DNA of 64,000 bases, taken from the NCBI RefSeq assembly GCF_005239225.2, contig NC_133300.1:854848-918847 (forward strand), in the 5' to 3' direction. Source of the DNA: Populus alba (taxonomy: Eukaryota > Streptophyta > Magnoliopsida > Malpighiales > Salicaceae). Below, one piece after another: positions 35,230-46,376 of the stretch (its first letter is position 1; every line of letters begins with the position of its first letter). The notes under the pieces were generated by a model. That model saw only the letters and a list, made by a program, of their open reading frames with translations, made no database searches and was not told the DNA's origin. The position numbers and the translations under genes were made by a program.

Positions 35230-35395
35230 GTGTTTATTAAGGTTGCTACAATAATGTCATGTCATGATGAATAAGGGCCGAACAAAATAAGTTGGTTCCA
35301 GAGGTCGTAACTTGTCAGTTCTGAAGTATGAAATAATTAAATAATATTATTATCATCTTTTACCTGGTAATTTTAGTTAGCTAAGAGCTCATAAT
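35230..35395. repeat. Inverted repeat partner of 57179-57327
   Basis: The reverse complement of this block ('gtgtttattaaggttgctac...', '...ttagttagctaagagctcat') is found at 57179-57327 with a few differences. Each copy lies about 2 kb upstream of a jacalin gene, but the two copies are in opposite orientation. Confidence 0.65.
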
Positions 35396-35600
35396 TTTTT
35401 TTTATAAAAAAAACAACAAGCGGGAAGTTGCATAAATTAGAGGTGTCAAAGTTCTTACAAAATAATCAAATTAACCTCTTCTTAAAGATATGAAAGACCT
35501 CATTAAAATAATCAGACCTTTTCTTGCTCAAAATATTTATGTACAAATAAACCTCAACATTAATATTTTTTTTTATAATAATATTAATATTATAATAACC

Positions 35601-36041
35601 TACAATCATGAATGCTGGGGGCAGTACTACTTGTGGGATCTCTCTTTTCATTTTTCTTGGATTCACATCCTGGACAGCAGTTTGAAACTTCTAATTATTT
35701 AAAAAACGATTTGGCTTTGCAACGATTTTTTCTTTGCATTCACATGCTGGACGTGCAGTAGTTTGAAACAGACAATCATGAATGCTAGGGCAGAAATTGT
35801 GAGAATCTCTCTTCTTCTTATTTAATAATAATTGGATTTTAGTGATGACATGGCATTAAATATATGAATTCTTGCTTTAAAAAAAACTTTGAAAGGAGAC
35901 ATGCAAGAAAGAAAAAGACTTGCATGATAAAAAAAAGATAAAAATAAAAGAGGGACATTAGTTTGTATCGCTAAAAGACTTGTGGGAATCTCTCTTTTTA
36001 TTTTTCTTGGATTCACATGCGGGACATTAGTTTAAAACTGT
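35601..36041. repeat. Three imperfect copies of a 60-100 bp sequence
   Basis: Blocks 35601-35688, 35734-35830 and 35978-36041 share 'caatcatgaatgctggggcag', 'gtgggaatctctctttt' and 'ttcttggattcacatgctggac...agtttgaaac'. No coding potential. It lies upstream of the first jacalin gene. Confidence 0.55.
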
Positions 36042-37307
36042 TACACTAGTGTGAAGTCAATGCTCTTCTCTGCGTAAAAATAAAATAGGGACCCGAATTG
36101 GACCACGTCAAATCACAAAGTCAATGGTCTCCCCCGGATTTTTATTTTATTTTATTTATATTATATACTATATATTTTACTTCTTTTTGTGTTCTTTGAT
36201 TTTTCATTTTTATTTTTTAGTTCGGTTAAAATGATTAATAATGATTCAACACTATGAAATCTTAATATCATTTTATCATAAGTTCATAATTACAGGCTGG
36301 GTATAATAAATGATTACAAACTAAAATTAATATAATTGATATGTTTGCATTTATAATAGGCAATGACTTGCGGTTTAAGTGATGTCATGTAAAGAATCTA
36401 TAACAATTGTGTGTGAGGTGAACAAAAGTTAAGATAAATAGAAAAAAATTGATCAAATTCAGTTAAATTGGTTTGATTTGTTTGAATTTGGCATAATTTT
36501 AATTTTTGATTTATTTGTTTTTTTGAAGTAAATTATTTGCTACCGAGCCAACAAATAATTGAACAAAATATATTATTTAATTTATTTTTATTAAAAATAA
36601 TTATTTATTAAAAAATATAAGGTATTTTAATTTTGATCGGTTAATTTTGCTATCGGCCGACTATATTTGATTTGGTTCATTTGGTTTTCATAGATATTTT
36701 TGACTGGTTCAATTTTTTAATAATAAATTTGTTTTTCGGTATATTTTAAGCGAACCGCATTACCAGAAAATTAATAAATACAAATAAAAATATTGACGGA
36801 ATGTTTTTGTTGGTAGTTTGCAGTCAATTTTACCAACGTAATATTTCCTCACTATATCTGTTGGTAAACACCAACAGAACTATCCCCTCGGTATATACTA
36901 GAGGAATTACAATAGAAAAAAAAGAAATTAAGAAAAATCAAGAAGCATAATGATATATCATTTATACAGACGATATTATGAACAATATTAAATACCATTA
37001 GTAAAATTCGTCTATAAATTTGTTGGTAACTTGTTTTTTTTTTTGACAATGTTTATTATGTTAATTATAAATGATATAATTCTATCAGTATATTTTATAG
37101 GATTCTAGAACTGTTCACTTATTCATTGCCATTATTCAAGTTGTCAATTATATGCGGAATTACAATTAATTCTGTCTGTCTTGTTGTCACTTATTAGATT
37201 GCATTATGTTAGTTTATATTGCACGTTTTTCTTCCGGTATGATAATTTTGTTTTTTTCCTCATTGTTTGGATATTTGAAATAAACAACCCTCCGTATCTA
37301 ATCTGTC
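36042..37307. other. Upstream region of jacalin gene 1, possible CACTA remnant
   Basis: AT-rich. 36420-36740 has 'ggtttgatttg/ggtttt' low-complexity words. At 36758 'cattaccagaaaatt' followed by 'attgacgga' and repeated 'tgttggta' words resembles a decayed CACTA terminus with subterminal repeats, but no partner end was found. No gene seen. Confidence 0.35.
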
Positions 37308-37315
37308 TATATATA
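37308..37315 (+). promoter_or_regulatory. TATA box of jacalin gene 1
   Basis: tatatata, 79 bases upstream of the ATG at 37387. The same box stands 82 bases upstream of the ATG in jacalin gene 2 (59322-59329), within a conserved block. Confidence 0.6.
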
Positions 37316-37386
37316 CCTCCTACACAATTGCATTAACCACATAAAGGACACATATATTCCAACATTCAACAGATTCGTCTAAGCAA

Positions 37387-39757
37387 ATGGTATGAAACTA
37401 TCTAACTTACATTTCCATCCAATGCTAATAGATACATGTGTTTTGATGATGACTACTGGTTTGTGCTCAGGCATCCTTGGAAGGAATCATTTCATTGGGA
37501 CCATGGGGAGGTTTAGGTGGCGACCGCTGGAGTTACAGGGCAAGCGGTGGGATAGCTGAGATAGTCCTCCGTGTAGAAGGAAATATCAAGTCCATTTCCT
37601 TCAAAGATGCCAGTGGCCTGGTTTCTGGGACATTCGGTGGCACTGGCAACGACCCTAATGACAGGGGTAAAGAGAAAAAGGTGACTTAGCTATTCATATA
37701 TTAGTACATTTACAGGGAGGCTAATTCCATAGCATTTTTGTAGATCCTTTATAATCTGTCTGTTATGTTTCTTGCTGAATGTTTTTGTACTTCATTTCCC
37801 TTTATAATTTTAATACGTTCTGCTTTTTTAAATAAATAATAGATCAGCAGCACTTGGATATTTTACTTACCTTGTATTTTATGCGTTGTGTCATGTATAG
37901 ATTGCAATCCAATGGCCTTCAGAGCATTTGAAATCTATAAGCGGAACTTATGGAAGATACAAAGGAGTATTAGCGATCACTTCCCTATCGTTCGCTACAA
38001 ACCTCACTACATATGGACCTTTTGGAACAGCTCCTGGTGAAACTTTCTCTATCCCGATAGCAGATAGCGCCGTGGTTGGATTCCATGGGAGATGTGGTTA
38101 CTACCTTGATGCACTTGGTATTTTTGTGACACCGGTAAGTTCATTCAGCTATATAAATATGGTTATTATTGTCGCTTGTTTTCTTTTTAAGTATGCGTCC
38201 TCGTCTGAGTCTTAAGGTTTCACTTCTCTTTGGTTGAATATATATGGATTTTATGAATATTGTTTTCTTTTAAGCTAGCGTCCTCTTCTATATATCAGTA
38301 CGCCATTTTTCTGTGACATTTTACAGCCTCGTCTACTATTTCTCAGACATGTATCCTTTTGAGACATTCGCCAAGTGTAACAACAGAAATAATTGACTAT
38401 GACTATTGGTTTTCGTGCAGGCAGATTCGCATGGAAGCATTTCAGCTGGGCAATGGGGTGGTCCGGGTGGAGATCCTTTTAGTTTTAGGGTGGGAAGCTG
38501 GATAAAAGAGATTATTGTTCATGAAGGAGCCAATATCAAGTCCCTCTCTTTCAAAGACGGCAATGGCCACGAGTACGGAAAATTTGGCGGCAAAAATGCT
38601 AATGACACTGGTGAAGAAAGAAGAGTGAGTATGGCATTTATGGTTTGCATAGGATAGCGAATCAAATGAAGCATTTCCTTTTCTCTTCCTTATTTAGCTA
38701 AGCTAATACCATATACAATATTCTATGATGCAACATGTGTGTAGATTGAGATCGATGGGCTTTCAGAGCATCTAACATCCATAACTGGGACATATGGAGA
38801 TTATGCTGGAATGGTGGTGATCACATCACTATCATTCAAAACTAATCTCGCCACACATGGACCTTTTGGAAAGGCTACCGGCACTTCTTTCTCCATACCA
38901 ATTGAAGGTTCGGTCGTGATTGGATTTCATGGAAGAGGAGGTCACTACCTTGATGCAATTGGCATACATGTGAAACCTGTAAAGTTTTTCTTTTTTTCAT
39001 GAATTCTTTTTTAAAATTTGCAGGGTAGTTTGGACCCCAGTTAGAGCAAAAAAAACTTAAAAAAAAAACAACCTCAGTAACAGTGGGTATTGGTAACGAT
39101 GCAGAGAGACATGGAAGGAACAATTTCAATAGGTCCATGGGGAGGCCGAGGTGGGAGTCCATGGAGTTATATGACAAATCGAGGTATAAACCAGATTGTC
39201 ATCCATGTAGGATCAAACATTAAGTCTATATCTTTCCGGGACACAACTGGCTTGGATTCTGCAACATTCGGAGGCGAAAACCCTAAAGACATTGGTGAAA
39301 GGAAAACTGTAAGAATTCCCCCTTCGGGCGTGTTAAGTTTTTTGATAGAAAATATTTCTAAAGGAAAAAATTATCTAAGAATTTTTCTTTTGCAGTTTGT
39401 ATTGTCAAATTTTTTTAAGAAGTTTTTCGATTTTTTTGCCGTTTGCATTTATGGTTCATAAACTACTAATTAAAGTAGTTCACGTATTTTGCTTTGCATT
39501 ATTTGCAGGTTCTTATTAACTGGCCTTCTGAATACCTGACATCCATAAGTGGGACATATGGCAATTTCAGCACTTTATTAACGATCACATCGCTGTCATT
39601 CACTACAAATAGGGCTACTTATGGACCTTTTGGAACCGGTTCTGGCACTCCTTTCTCCATCCCGATAAATAATAATACGGTGGTTGGATTCCATGGAAGA
39701 GCTGGACACTACCTCGACGCCATTGGCATCTTTGTCAAACCACAGACGACAATCTAA
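37387..39757 (+). CDS. Jacalin-related lectin with three jacalin domains (seven exons)
   Basis: Predicted mannose/glucose-type jacalin-related lectin of 445 aa with no signal peptide, so probably nucleo-cytoplasmic. Exons: 37387-37389 (ATG only), 37471-37680, 37901-38134, 38421-38624, 38745-38978, 39105-39308, 39509-39757; every intron is phase 0 with GT-AG borders. Two exons encode each domain: residues 2-149, 150-295, 296-445. Each domain has the N-terminal G(P/Q)WGG.GG loop and the C-terminal G.YLDA.G loop with the Asp that contacts sugar, so three binding sites look intact. Such lectins are often linked to defence or stress. All exons are open; the gene looks functional. Poly(A)-type aataaa at 39875. 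Confidence 0.88.
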
Positions 39758-40183
39758 CTTCTTATTGGAAGAAATAAGTTGTCTTATCTCTAAAATATCC
39801 ATCGATATATACAATATCAATGCGTCGATGCTTTGTTCATGGTGTTGTTCTTATATGCTCTAATAATGTACGGGAATAAATGTGTTTTTGTTGTTTCTTA
39901 GTGTTGTTTACGAGGGCCTTGATAGCTCTCTGATGTGCTAGGTTCCTTTATGCTTCGTTGTATTATGTATCAATAAATATTGCGACTTTGAATAAAAGTA
40001 GGGATAATGTAAACCCTATCAGTGGTTGAAATCCCTTTAGTAGTGAAAATTTGATTTTCCTTTCAAGCGCATTAGTTCCTTGGGAGGCTCTAATTCTTGT
40101 AACTGGGGAGATATTTATAAAGAGACAACCATAATAAAATATCCTTACCTTGTAAAAAATCAGGGATAAATTCTGCGCATTAG
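39758..40183. other. 3' region of jacalin gene 1
   Basis: Conserved with the 3' regions of jacalin copies 2 and 3 (ttcttattggaagaaataag hairpin, 'ggcgtcgatgct', 'ataatgta'), then with copy 2 until about 40170. The boundary with unrelated sequence at about 40175 coincides with the copia-like remnant. Confidence 0.5.
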
Positions 40184-40452
40184 TGTTTGTGGTTATCCTT
40201 GTTATTTTCAGATTTCATGCTTTTTTTCCTTTATAATTTTAAATTTTTATTTTTTTTCCTGGTTGAGGTAGGTTTTTGGCCTATTTAAGGCTTTATAAAC
40301 TTCTAGGAGGATCATTATTCTAGAGAAAATAAAACCTATGAACTTAGGGTTCACATCTGCAACTCCTTTCGCTCATTAAAATTCCCATGCTTTTTTTTTT
40401 TTTTATTTACTGTTGTATTTAGCTCCCACTTGTATCAATTGGTATCAAAGCC
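40184..40452 (+). mobile_element. LTR-like remnant with copia-type primer site
   Basis: A segment TGTTTGTGG...TTGTATCA of about 254 bp (40184-40437) is followed directly by 'attggtatcaaagccc', close to the TGGTATCAGAGC initiator-tRNA-Met primer site of plant Ty1/copia elements. The segment contains a TATA-like 'ctatttaagg'. No gag or pol follows. Boundaries are approximate. Confidence 0.45.
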
Positions 40453-41920
40453 CAACAATCCCAAGTTTATTGCGAATTGTGTGCTATAATCTTGTTGAAG
40501 AGAATTTGTTTGTTGTTGTGTGCACTAACAAACCATAGTGGAAAGAGGTCGTGGAGCAAGGGGCGACCAATAAAGGGATGAGATTTTATTTTGTATATGT
40601 AGGAGTACAATAGGTAGATTGTTAGGTGTATGTTCATTGTCTTGTTTATGGAAGAGATAGAGGTGATTTTGGGTTTGGAAAGTGCCAATAAAACTAGCCT
40701 TCTCTGGTTTTTTAAGGAAGACGGAGATCTACAGTTAAAAAACCAATCTTATGTTTTTTTTTTTTTTTTGGACTGATAAAAAAAATGCATCGTTTTGAAC
40801 CAAAATCAAATGTTTTTGATCAAAATGCACTGTTTCATTTAAAAAAAATGACGTCGTTTGGATATCCCTTAATTAATTAGGGTTCAAAGATTAGGATTTG
40901 ATCAAAAGTCAAATTGGTCTATAATCTTTTGACTTCTTTTAATTGCACTCGTAATTACCTTATAACATTTAATTTTATGCAATTGTGTCCCTGCTAAACT
41001 CAAACATTAACCCTGAAGTTTAGTGATGTTTCCTTTTTTGTTTTTGGTTTCTGATTTATGCAAATATCCCCAATTGACCAATTAACTTTCAATTTTCTTG
41101 AATTTGGACCTTGATTTAACCTATTTTTAACCCTTAAAGTCTTGCGTGTTTTACAAATTGGTTCTTAATTTGGAAAATTTTTAAATTTGGTATTTAATTG
41201 ACTCATAAACTTTGATTTTCTAGTAATTTCATCTTTGATTTCACATAATTGAGTTTGAAAAAAATTTTAGTTGTCTCACCACAAGATTGCTTTGTTTTAT
41301 TTACCATGAGACGTCTATAACTTTACTTCTTATAAGACACCCACCACTCAATGCATCATGAAATATTTATTCACAAGTTAAGCTGATTTTATCAAAGTTT
41401 ATAAATATTTAATCACTAGATAAATATTCAAGTAATAGCTTCGTACAAACATAAACATTGAAGTTCTAACAAGAACACTCACATGTATATTCTTAGTATT
41501 TCCTTTACTCTCTCATATATTTTTTTACTCATACAACATATAATTATTGACTTAAATATCAAAGAATTCATTGTTCTGACATGTTATAAGAAACATCAAG
41601 TCTTAAGATAAAATCTAAGTTCTAGCTCATACATTTCAGCTCAAGATATAACCATGAAAAATCCAATCCAAAGTTCTTACAACTTATGTTACCTTCATCT
41701 TAATCAACAATATGGGCAAGATGATTTCTCAAGCAACCAACATCATCATCAACCCTCTATCATATGTAGTATATACTCCTTTCCAAATCACAATATATGT
41801 AAGATGCTCAAAAGCAAAGAATTGAATGGTATACCCAGTCTCCTTTCATGATCTCAAAATTCAGCATTCAGAAATTTGATTCACATTCATTGATATTTAT
41901 TAGTTTGTGTTGAATCCACA
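40453..41920. repeat. Diverged Tat-type LTR remnant and unassigned sequence
   Basis: 40760-41260 follows the order of words in the tail of the LTR at 31000-31450 ('ttgatcaaaatgcac.gtttcatttaaa', 'caattgtgtcc', 'tttgacttctttaattgca', 'caattgaccaattaacttcaa') but is heavily diverged. 41270-41920 is AT-rich with no gene recognised. Confidence 0.4.
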
Positions 41921-42240
41921 ACTATATTTATGGGATTTCGTTTCAAGAAGAGGAAGACAATTGATCATAGAATATAAATAGCACAATAAAATACAAGACA
42001 TTATTCATTAATTACTCAAAGAAACTTCTTATTTGATTATTATGTAAGAAACCGAGAATGCCTGCTCCTATTGAGTTACATGGATCAACGGTATATTACT
42101 CTGCATCTCTTTGTCAACGACATCTTCAAACTGAAATCTCTAAATTCTACTGATAAAAAAACTGTTTCATACCATGCGATGCTTTCTTCAGCTTTATGCG
42201 AGTCTATTGTGCTAGCGCTTCAGCTTCCCAGTGTTCATTT

Positions 42241-43371
42241 CTATCCTTGAATGAGACTAGCTAGGCTCCCCCGATAAACGAAAATTCCTTCGCACGAATG
42301 AATATCTTTTATATATCCAAGATCAGTTATTTCTTTGGTAATAATGTCAAATAAGGTTAGTTTCTTACAAGGGCCACATTCAAAGATAAACTTACTGTTC
42401 TTCCAATGCGCAATTGGTGAAATCCGTCCATATGAACCAGTCCCAACAGTGAATTGTTTTGTCCAACATCCCTCCTTCAACGTCCATATCTCAAGAAAAT
42501 CCTTGATGTCATGAACAGTAAGCAAAGCAAGGGAGTCATGGTATACTGAAAGAACAGTTTCCCTGGCTGGCTTGTCATAGTCTGGTAGCTGCATATCTTG
42601 GATCAAATCAGTAGCCATATCAAAAGAAATAATGGCTTCGTCATAAGTTTTCCCACCAGAATAATCTGATCCCAACCAGTAAAAAACTCCATTCAAACAA
42701 ATGTAACATTTATTGTTGCACAATAACTTGTAATTTTGTGGCAAATCTCCCCAATATCTCCAAGAATCAGTACTCAATGAGTACACAAAGACTGATAAAG
42801 GATAACGAATTTTGCTATTTGTTTTGCTCCAACTTTTAATAACAACCACCTTGTAATCTTTAGTTACTCTATCAAATCCAAAACCAAAAACTTCCTTGAC
42901 ACCAGCATAAAAGCTAAGGGATGGGAGATTGGGTTTCCTTATTAGTGGAGGTAAGGTTTTCAGTTCATTGGTTGCAGGGTTCCATAGAGCACGATGATCC
43001 CTATAAGAATAACGGTCCAGGTAGAATATCCCATTGCAAGTACCACAGATGAAGGAATTATATATGGGCCTATCACGCAGTTCTTCGTATGATAAAATTG
43101 TAGATGTTTCATCTACCAAGAATTCATACAACGCAAGCTCTCCTAATTTTGTTACGAAATACTGAGCAAAGAAAGTATCACTATCGTCATAGTTGTCATA
43201 GTAATTATTAAGATGCTTGGATATGAAAGCTTGGCTTATAATGATCGCATACCATGACTTGCAAACGCACTTGAATTGCAGTAGAGCTTTCACCGGCAGC
43301 CATGATAGAATCTCAGTTATCAAATCTTCAGGTAGTGGATCTTCGATCTTGATTGCCTTTCCTTTCAACAT
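42241..43371 (-). CDS. F-box protein with F-box-associated domain, copy 2
   Basis: 376 aa, closely similar to copy 1. Differences seen include V/L and R/K in the F-box (ALLQFKCVCKSWYAIIISQA), FICGTCNG for FICGPCNG, KVVVIK for KVIVIK, LLCNNK for LLSNNK, DMATDL for DLATDL, and IITKEI for IITQEI. The conserved Met at 43371 is used; an upstream in-frame Met (43452) would add 27 residues, absent in copy 1. No stop or frameshift. The upstream region is split by a LINE from 43526, only 155 bases from the start codon, so the promoter has been displaced. It may have lost its normal expression while staying intact. Confidence 0.88.
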   Translation of the reverse strand: MLKGKAIKIEDPLPEDLITEILSWLPVKALLQFKCVCKSWYAIIISQAFISKHLNNYYDNYDDSDTFFAQYFVTKLGELALYEFLVDETSTILSYEELRDRPIYNSFICGTCNGIFYLDRYSYRDHRALWNPATNELKTLPPLIRKPNLPSLSFYAGVKEVFGFGFDRVTKDYKVVVIKSWSKTNSKIRYPLSVFVYSLSTDSWRYWGDLPQNYKLLCNNKCYICLNGVFYWLGSDYSGGKTYDEAIISFDMATDLIQDMQLPDYDKPARETVLSVYHDSLALLTVHDIKDFLEIWTLKEGCWTKQFTVGTGSYGRISPIAHWKNSKFIFECGPCKKLTLFDIITKEITDLGYIKDIHSCEGIFVYRGSLASLIQG

Positions 43372-44193
43372 CTCTCCCGTTTGGCTTCTGCAACCTTCTA
43401 TATATATAAAAGTCAGAGATAAAATCATTGTCACCTTGCTTTTAAAATACAACTGAAAACCCTTTTGCCAACGTATTTAAGGAAAGTGTCACCCTACACC
43501 CTACACAATCAATTATAATCTTCACTAATAGTTGCAGAACTTTTTCATTCAAAGTCAGTATTCATCTAAACTAATAGTTCATCTTTTCAACAGTTCATCT
43601 TTTCCAGCGGTCTTGCTGAGAATATACGCAGCTGTCTTTATGGAATTAGATCGGGCTAAGCTGCTGCACATCCTAATCACAGTAACCTCAAGAAACCACG
43701 GAGCATCACCGTGGAATTAGATCGGGCTCCCCCGATCTGCTCTGTTTCTTCCCCCGATCTGCTCTGTTTTCTTCTCCCTACAGATCTGAGCTTCACCTCT
43801 CTTCCCCCGATCTCATCTGCAGGCTCCACCAAACCAGCCTCTCAGCCACCGTCACCTCCATCTTCGAACCAACAGAGCCGCCAGTCACTTGTAAAGGAGA
43901 AGAAGAAGGGTATTTGTTCAAGAAAATTTTGCAGTTGTGAAATCTAGGAGATCCAGGCAGTCGACCCCCCTTCCTCTGACTTTTGGCCACGATCCCCATC
44001 TGAACTAAGGAGGGTGGCCGAAGGGAAGAAGAGGGTGACTTGAAAGGCGCACGCCGATCTCCCATCCATGGCAGTGGTGGACGACTCAGCCAGTGTAGAA
44101 ATGAAGGAGGAAGATGGAAGTTGTTGATCATGCCATCCACATGTCTTATCTTCGGCAGATTTGAAGAAAAGTGAGGAGAGAATTAAAAACAAA

Positions 44194-46332
44194 ATGCTCC
44201 CAAGCCACTACCCTCCACTGCCCACCAAACTTACCTCCATCCACCCCTCTCCCCTTACCACCGCAGAAAAACCAGACCAACATGTTCACATCATGCCGCA
44301 ATCATCTACTGTAACATTTCCGTTTTCTGAAAATCCAAATCACCCTGCTACCTTTACACGTAAACCTTCTTCTACCCCTGTCATACCCTCTGCACCTAAC
44401 ACCAAAAGACTTGGCCTGTCACCACTTGACACTGCCCATCCTATCCTGCAACCTCTCAAACTGTTTTTTGAAAGATTCCCTTCCTGGGTTGATTACCATG
44501 ATCTCAAAAAAGCTTTCCTTAAGTTTGGAAGGGTTTCTAAGTTGTTCATCTCCAAGCGAAAAACTACTCTAGGACGACGCTTTGGATTTGTGGACATTCT
44601 ATCTTCCATGTCTGTTAATGACCTCTGTGATCACGCCAGTAGCCTTTGGTTTGACACTTACAAATTAAGAGTAAATCCAGCTAAACATAGCCCTTCTACT
44701 CCTGCCTTGACACCAACAAAAACCCTTCCCAAACCTGCTCCACTATATCCACCTAAGCTTTTGTTTAGAGATAACAGATCTTTTATTGAGGTATTAACGT
44801 CCACAAAACCTGCAGTGGTCAGTGATGAGAGGAGAATAATAAACTACAACTCTACAGCTGAGGATAAGGAATGGCTTAGTAGGAGCTTGGTGGGGACAAT
44901 CCTGCCAAATGCTGATGTAGCATCAATGGAGGAAATGGTATTAAAATCAGTGGAGAATGCTGTGAGCTTCAGATTCCTAGGAGCTAGCCAGGTGATTGTG
45001 ACTTTTGAGGATCAGTTAACTGCGCGTAAGGAACAAAATAATGCAAGCTCTTTTCTGTACTCTCTTCTCGGTAACCTTAGGCAGTGGGAAGCAAGGATAT
45101 GCGCCTATGACAGGTTCGCTTGGATATCCATATTTGGGCTACCGATGGAAGGTTGGAATAGGAATTGTATTGATTCTCTTCTACAAAGTTGGGGAAATAT
45201 TGTTGGTTATGACACGTCTTGTGTTAGCCAAGGATCCATATCGGGTATAAGAGTTCTTATCAGAACCAGTAAGCTGGAACCTCTACAGGACCAAGTGTTG
45301 CTGAACCTTGATGACATCCAGGTGGAGGTGTCCTTGATAGAAATCAAAGGCACACATATCCCATCTCTTACAACAGTCAAGCATTCCTTGGATGTCTCAC
45401 ATTACACAGCATCAGGGCTCTCTGATGATGATGAGGACGAGCACGGTGATGCTTCGATGAGAGCAACATTGTCCCACAGAACTACAGGACAAAGTGCAGA
45501 ATTTGAATTTGATCACATTGCTGCGTTGGGCATCAACAATTCGTTTGACAAAGCACTCACCGAACAGGTCATGCCACCTATGTACTTATATCCAGAACTC
45601 ACGGAGCCATGCAAACAAGCAGCCTTAGCCAAGGAGAGTGTGTACGAAGTTGACAACTGTTTAGCCCTGGTTCGATATGACGTGGCTGCAGCTGATTATA
45701 GGATTGTAGTTGGGCAGCCTGTTGTCTGTCTCTCTGAAGTAAAAGAATTGGATCAGGTGGGAGGCTTTTCTGAGCATGAGAAAACGGGCCGAAAGCAAAG
45801 ACAGAAACAACACTTTATAGGCCCAACAACAACAGCTACTTCAACAGACACTGGGCCATCTTTTACAAACTTCATACAACCAATTGCTGACCCATCTGAT
45901 CTTTGCATTCTTGAATCAAAGAATAAGAAATCGCAGAAACACAGAGCAAAGAGGATTAAACGCAAAACAAGTTCTCTTTCGAGAAGGAAATCACACAAAC
46001 TAGCACACCACAGACAAAAGCAACCTGAGACAGTAATCATAGAGTATTCAGTGTCGGACAATGGCATTAAGAACAGAAACGCAATTATCTGTTGTGGGAA
46101 GGAACATGTGGGTGATGATGAGGCCAATAGCTCACACTATGAATCCCCTGCAGCTCATGGTAACCAAGTTGCTGACTCTTTACGATCCGGCTCTTGGGAG
46201 GAAGCTAACGCTTGCTGGGAAGTTGGAAAAGCTATCCTTCAGGTGCATGATGATAATCACCTGATGACACAAACAATACAGGGACTCATAGATAATGAGC
46301 AGGAGGAGTGGCTACGAAGGAAAAATGAGTAA
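44194..46332 (+). CDS. LINE ORF1 protein (RRM-like RNA-binding)
   Basis: About 712 aa from ATG 44194, uninterrupted. An RRM-like fold lies at residues about 89-164 (LFFERFPSWVDYHDLKKAFL, GRRFGFVDI as RNP1-like). A DUF4283-like region follows at about 260-345 (VIVTFEDQL, WISIFGLPMEGWNR). The C-terminus is basic (KSQKHRAKRIKRK). It is expected to coat the LINE RNA in a ribonucleoprotein. There is no clear CCHC zinc knuckle. Confidence 0.7.
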   Translation: MLPSHYPPLPTKLTSIHPSPLTTAEKPDQHVHIMPQSSTVTFPFSENPNHPATFTRKPSSTPVIPSAPNTKRLGLSPLDTAHPILQPLKLFFERFPSWVDYHDLKKAFLKFGRVSKLFISKRKTTLGRRFGFVDILSSMSVNDLCDHASSLWFDTYKLRVNPAKHSPSTPALTPTKTLPKPAPLYPPKLLFRDNRSFIEVLTSTKPAVVSDERRIINYNSTAEDKEWLSRSLVGTILPNADVASMEEMVLKSVENAVSFRFLGASQVIVTFEDQLTARKEQNNASSFLYSLLGNLRQWEARICAYDRFAWISIFGLPMEGWNRNCIDSLLQSWGNIVGYDTSCVSQGSISGIRVLIRTSKLEPLQDQVLLNLDDIQVEVSLIEIKGTHIPSLTTVKHSLDVSHYTASGLSDDDEDEHGDASMRATLSHRTTGQSAEFEFDHIAALGINNSFDKALTEQVMPPMYLYPELTEPCKQAALAKESVYEVDNCLALVRYDVAAADYRIVVGQPVVCLSEVKELDQVGGFSEHEKTGRKQRQKQHFIGPTTTATSTDTGPSFTNFIQPIADPSDLCILESKNKKSQKHRAKRIKRKTSSLSRRKSHKLAHHRQKQPETVIIEYSVSDNGIKNRNAIICCGKEHVGDDEANSSHYESPAAHGNQVADSLRSGSWEEANACWEVGKAILQVHDDNHLMTQTIQGLIDNEQEEWLRRKNE

Positions 46333-46376
46333 GTCAATTTTATCCAGTCTGATGGTATGGTTCTTACATCCATTTT

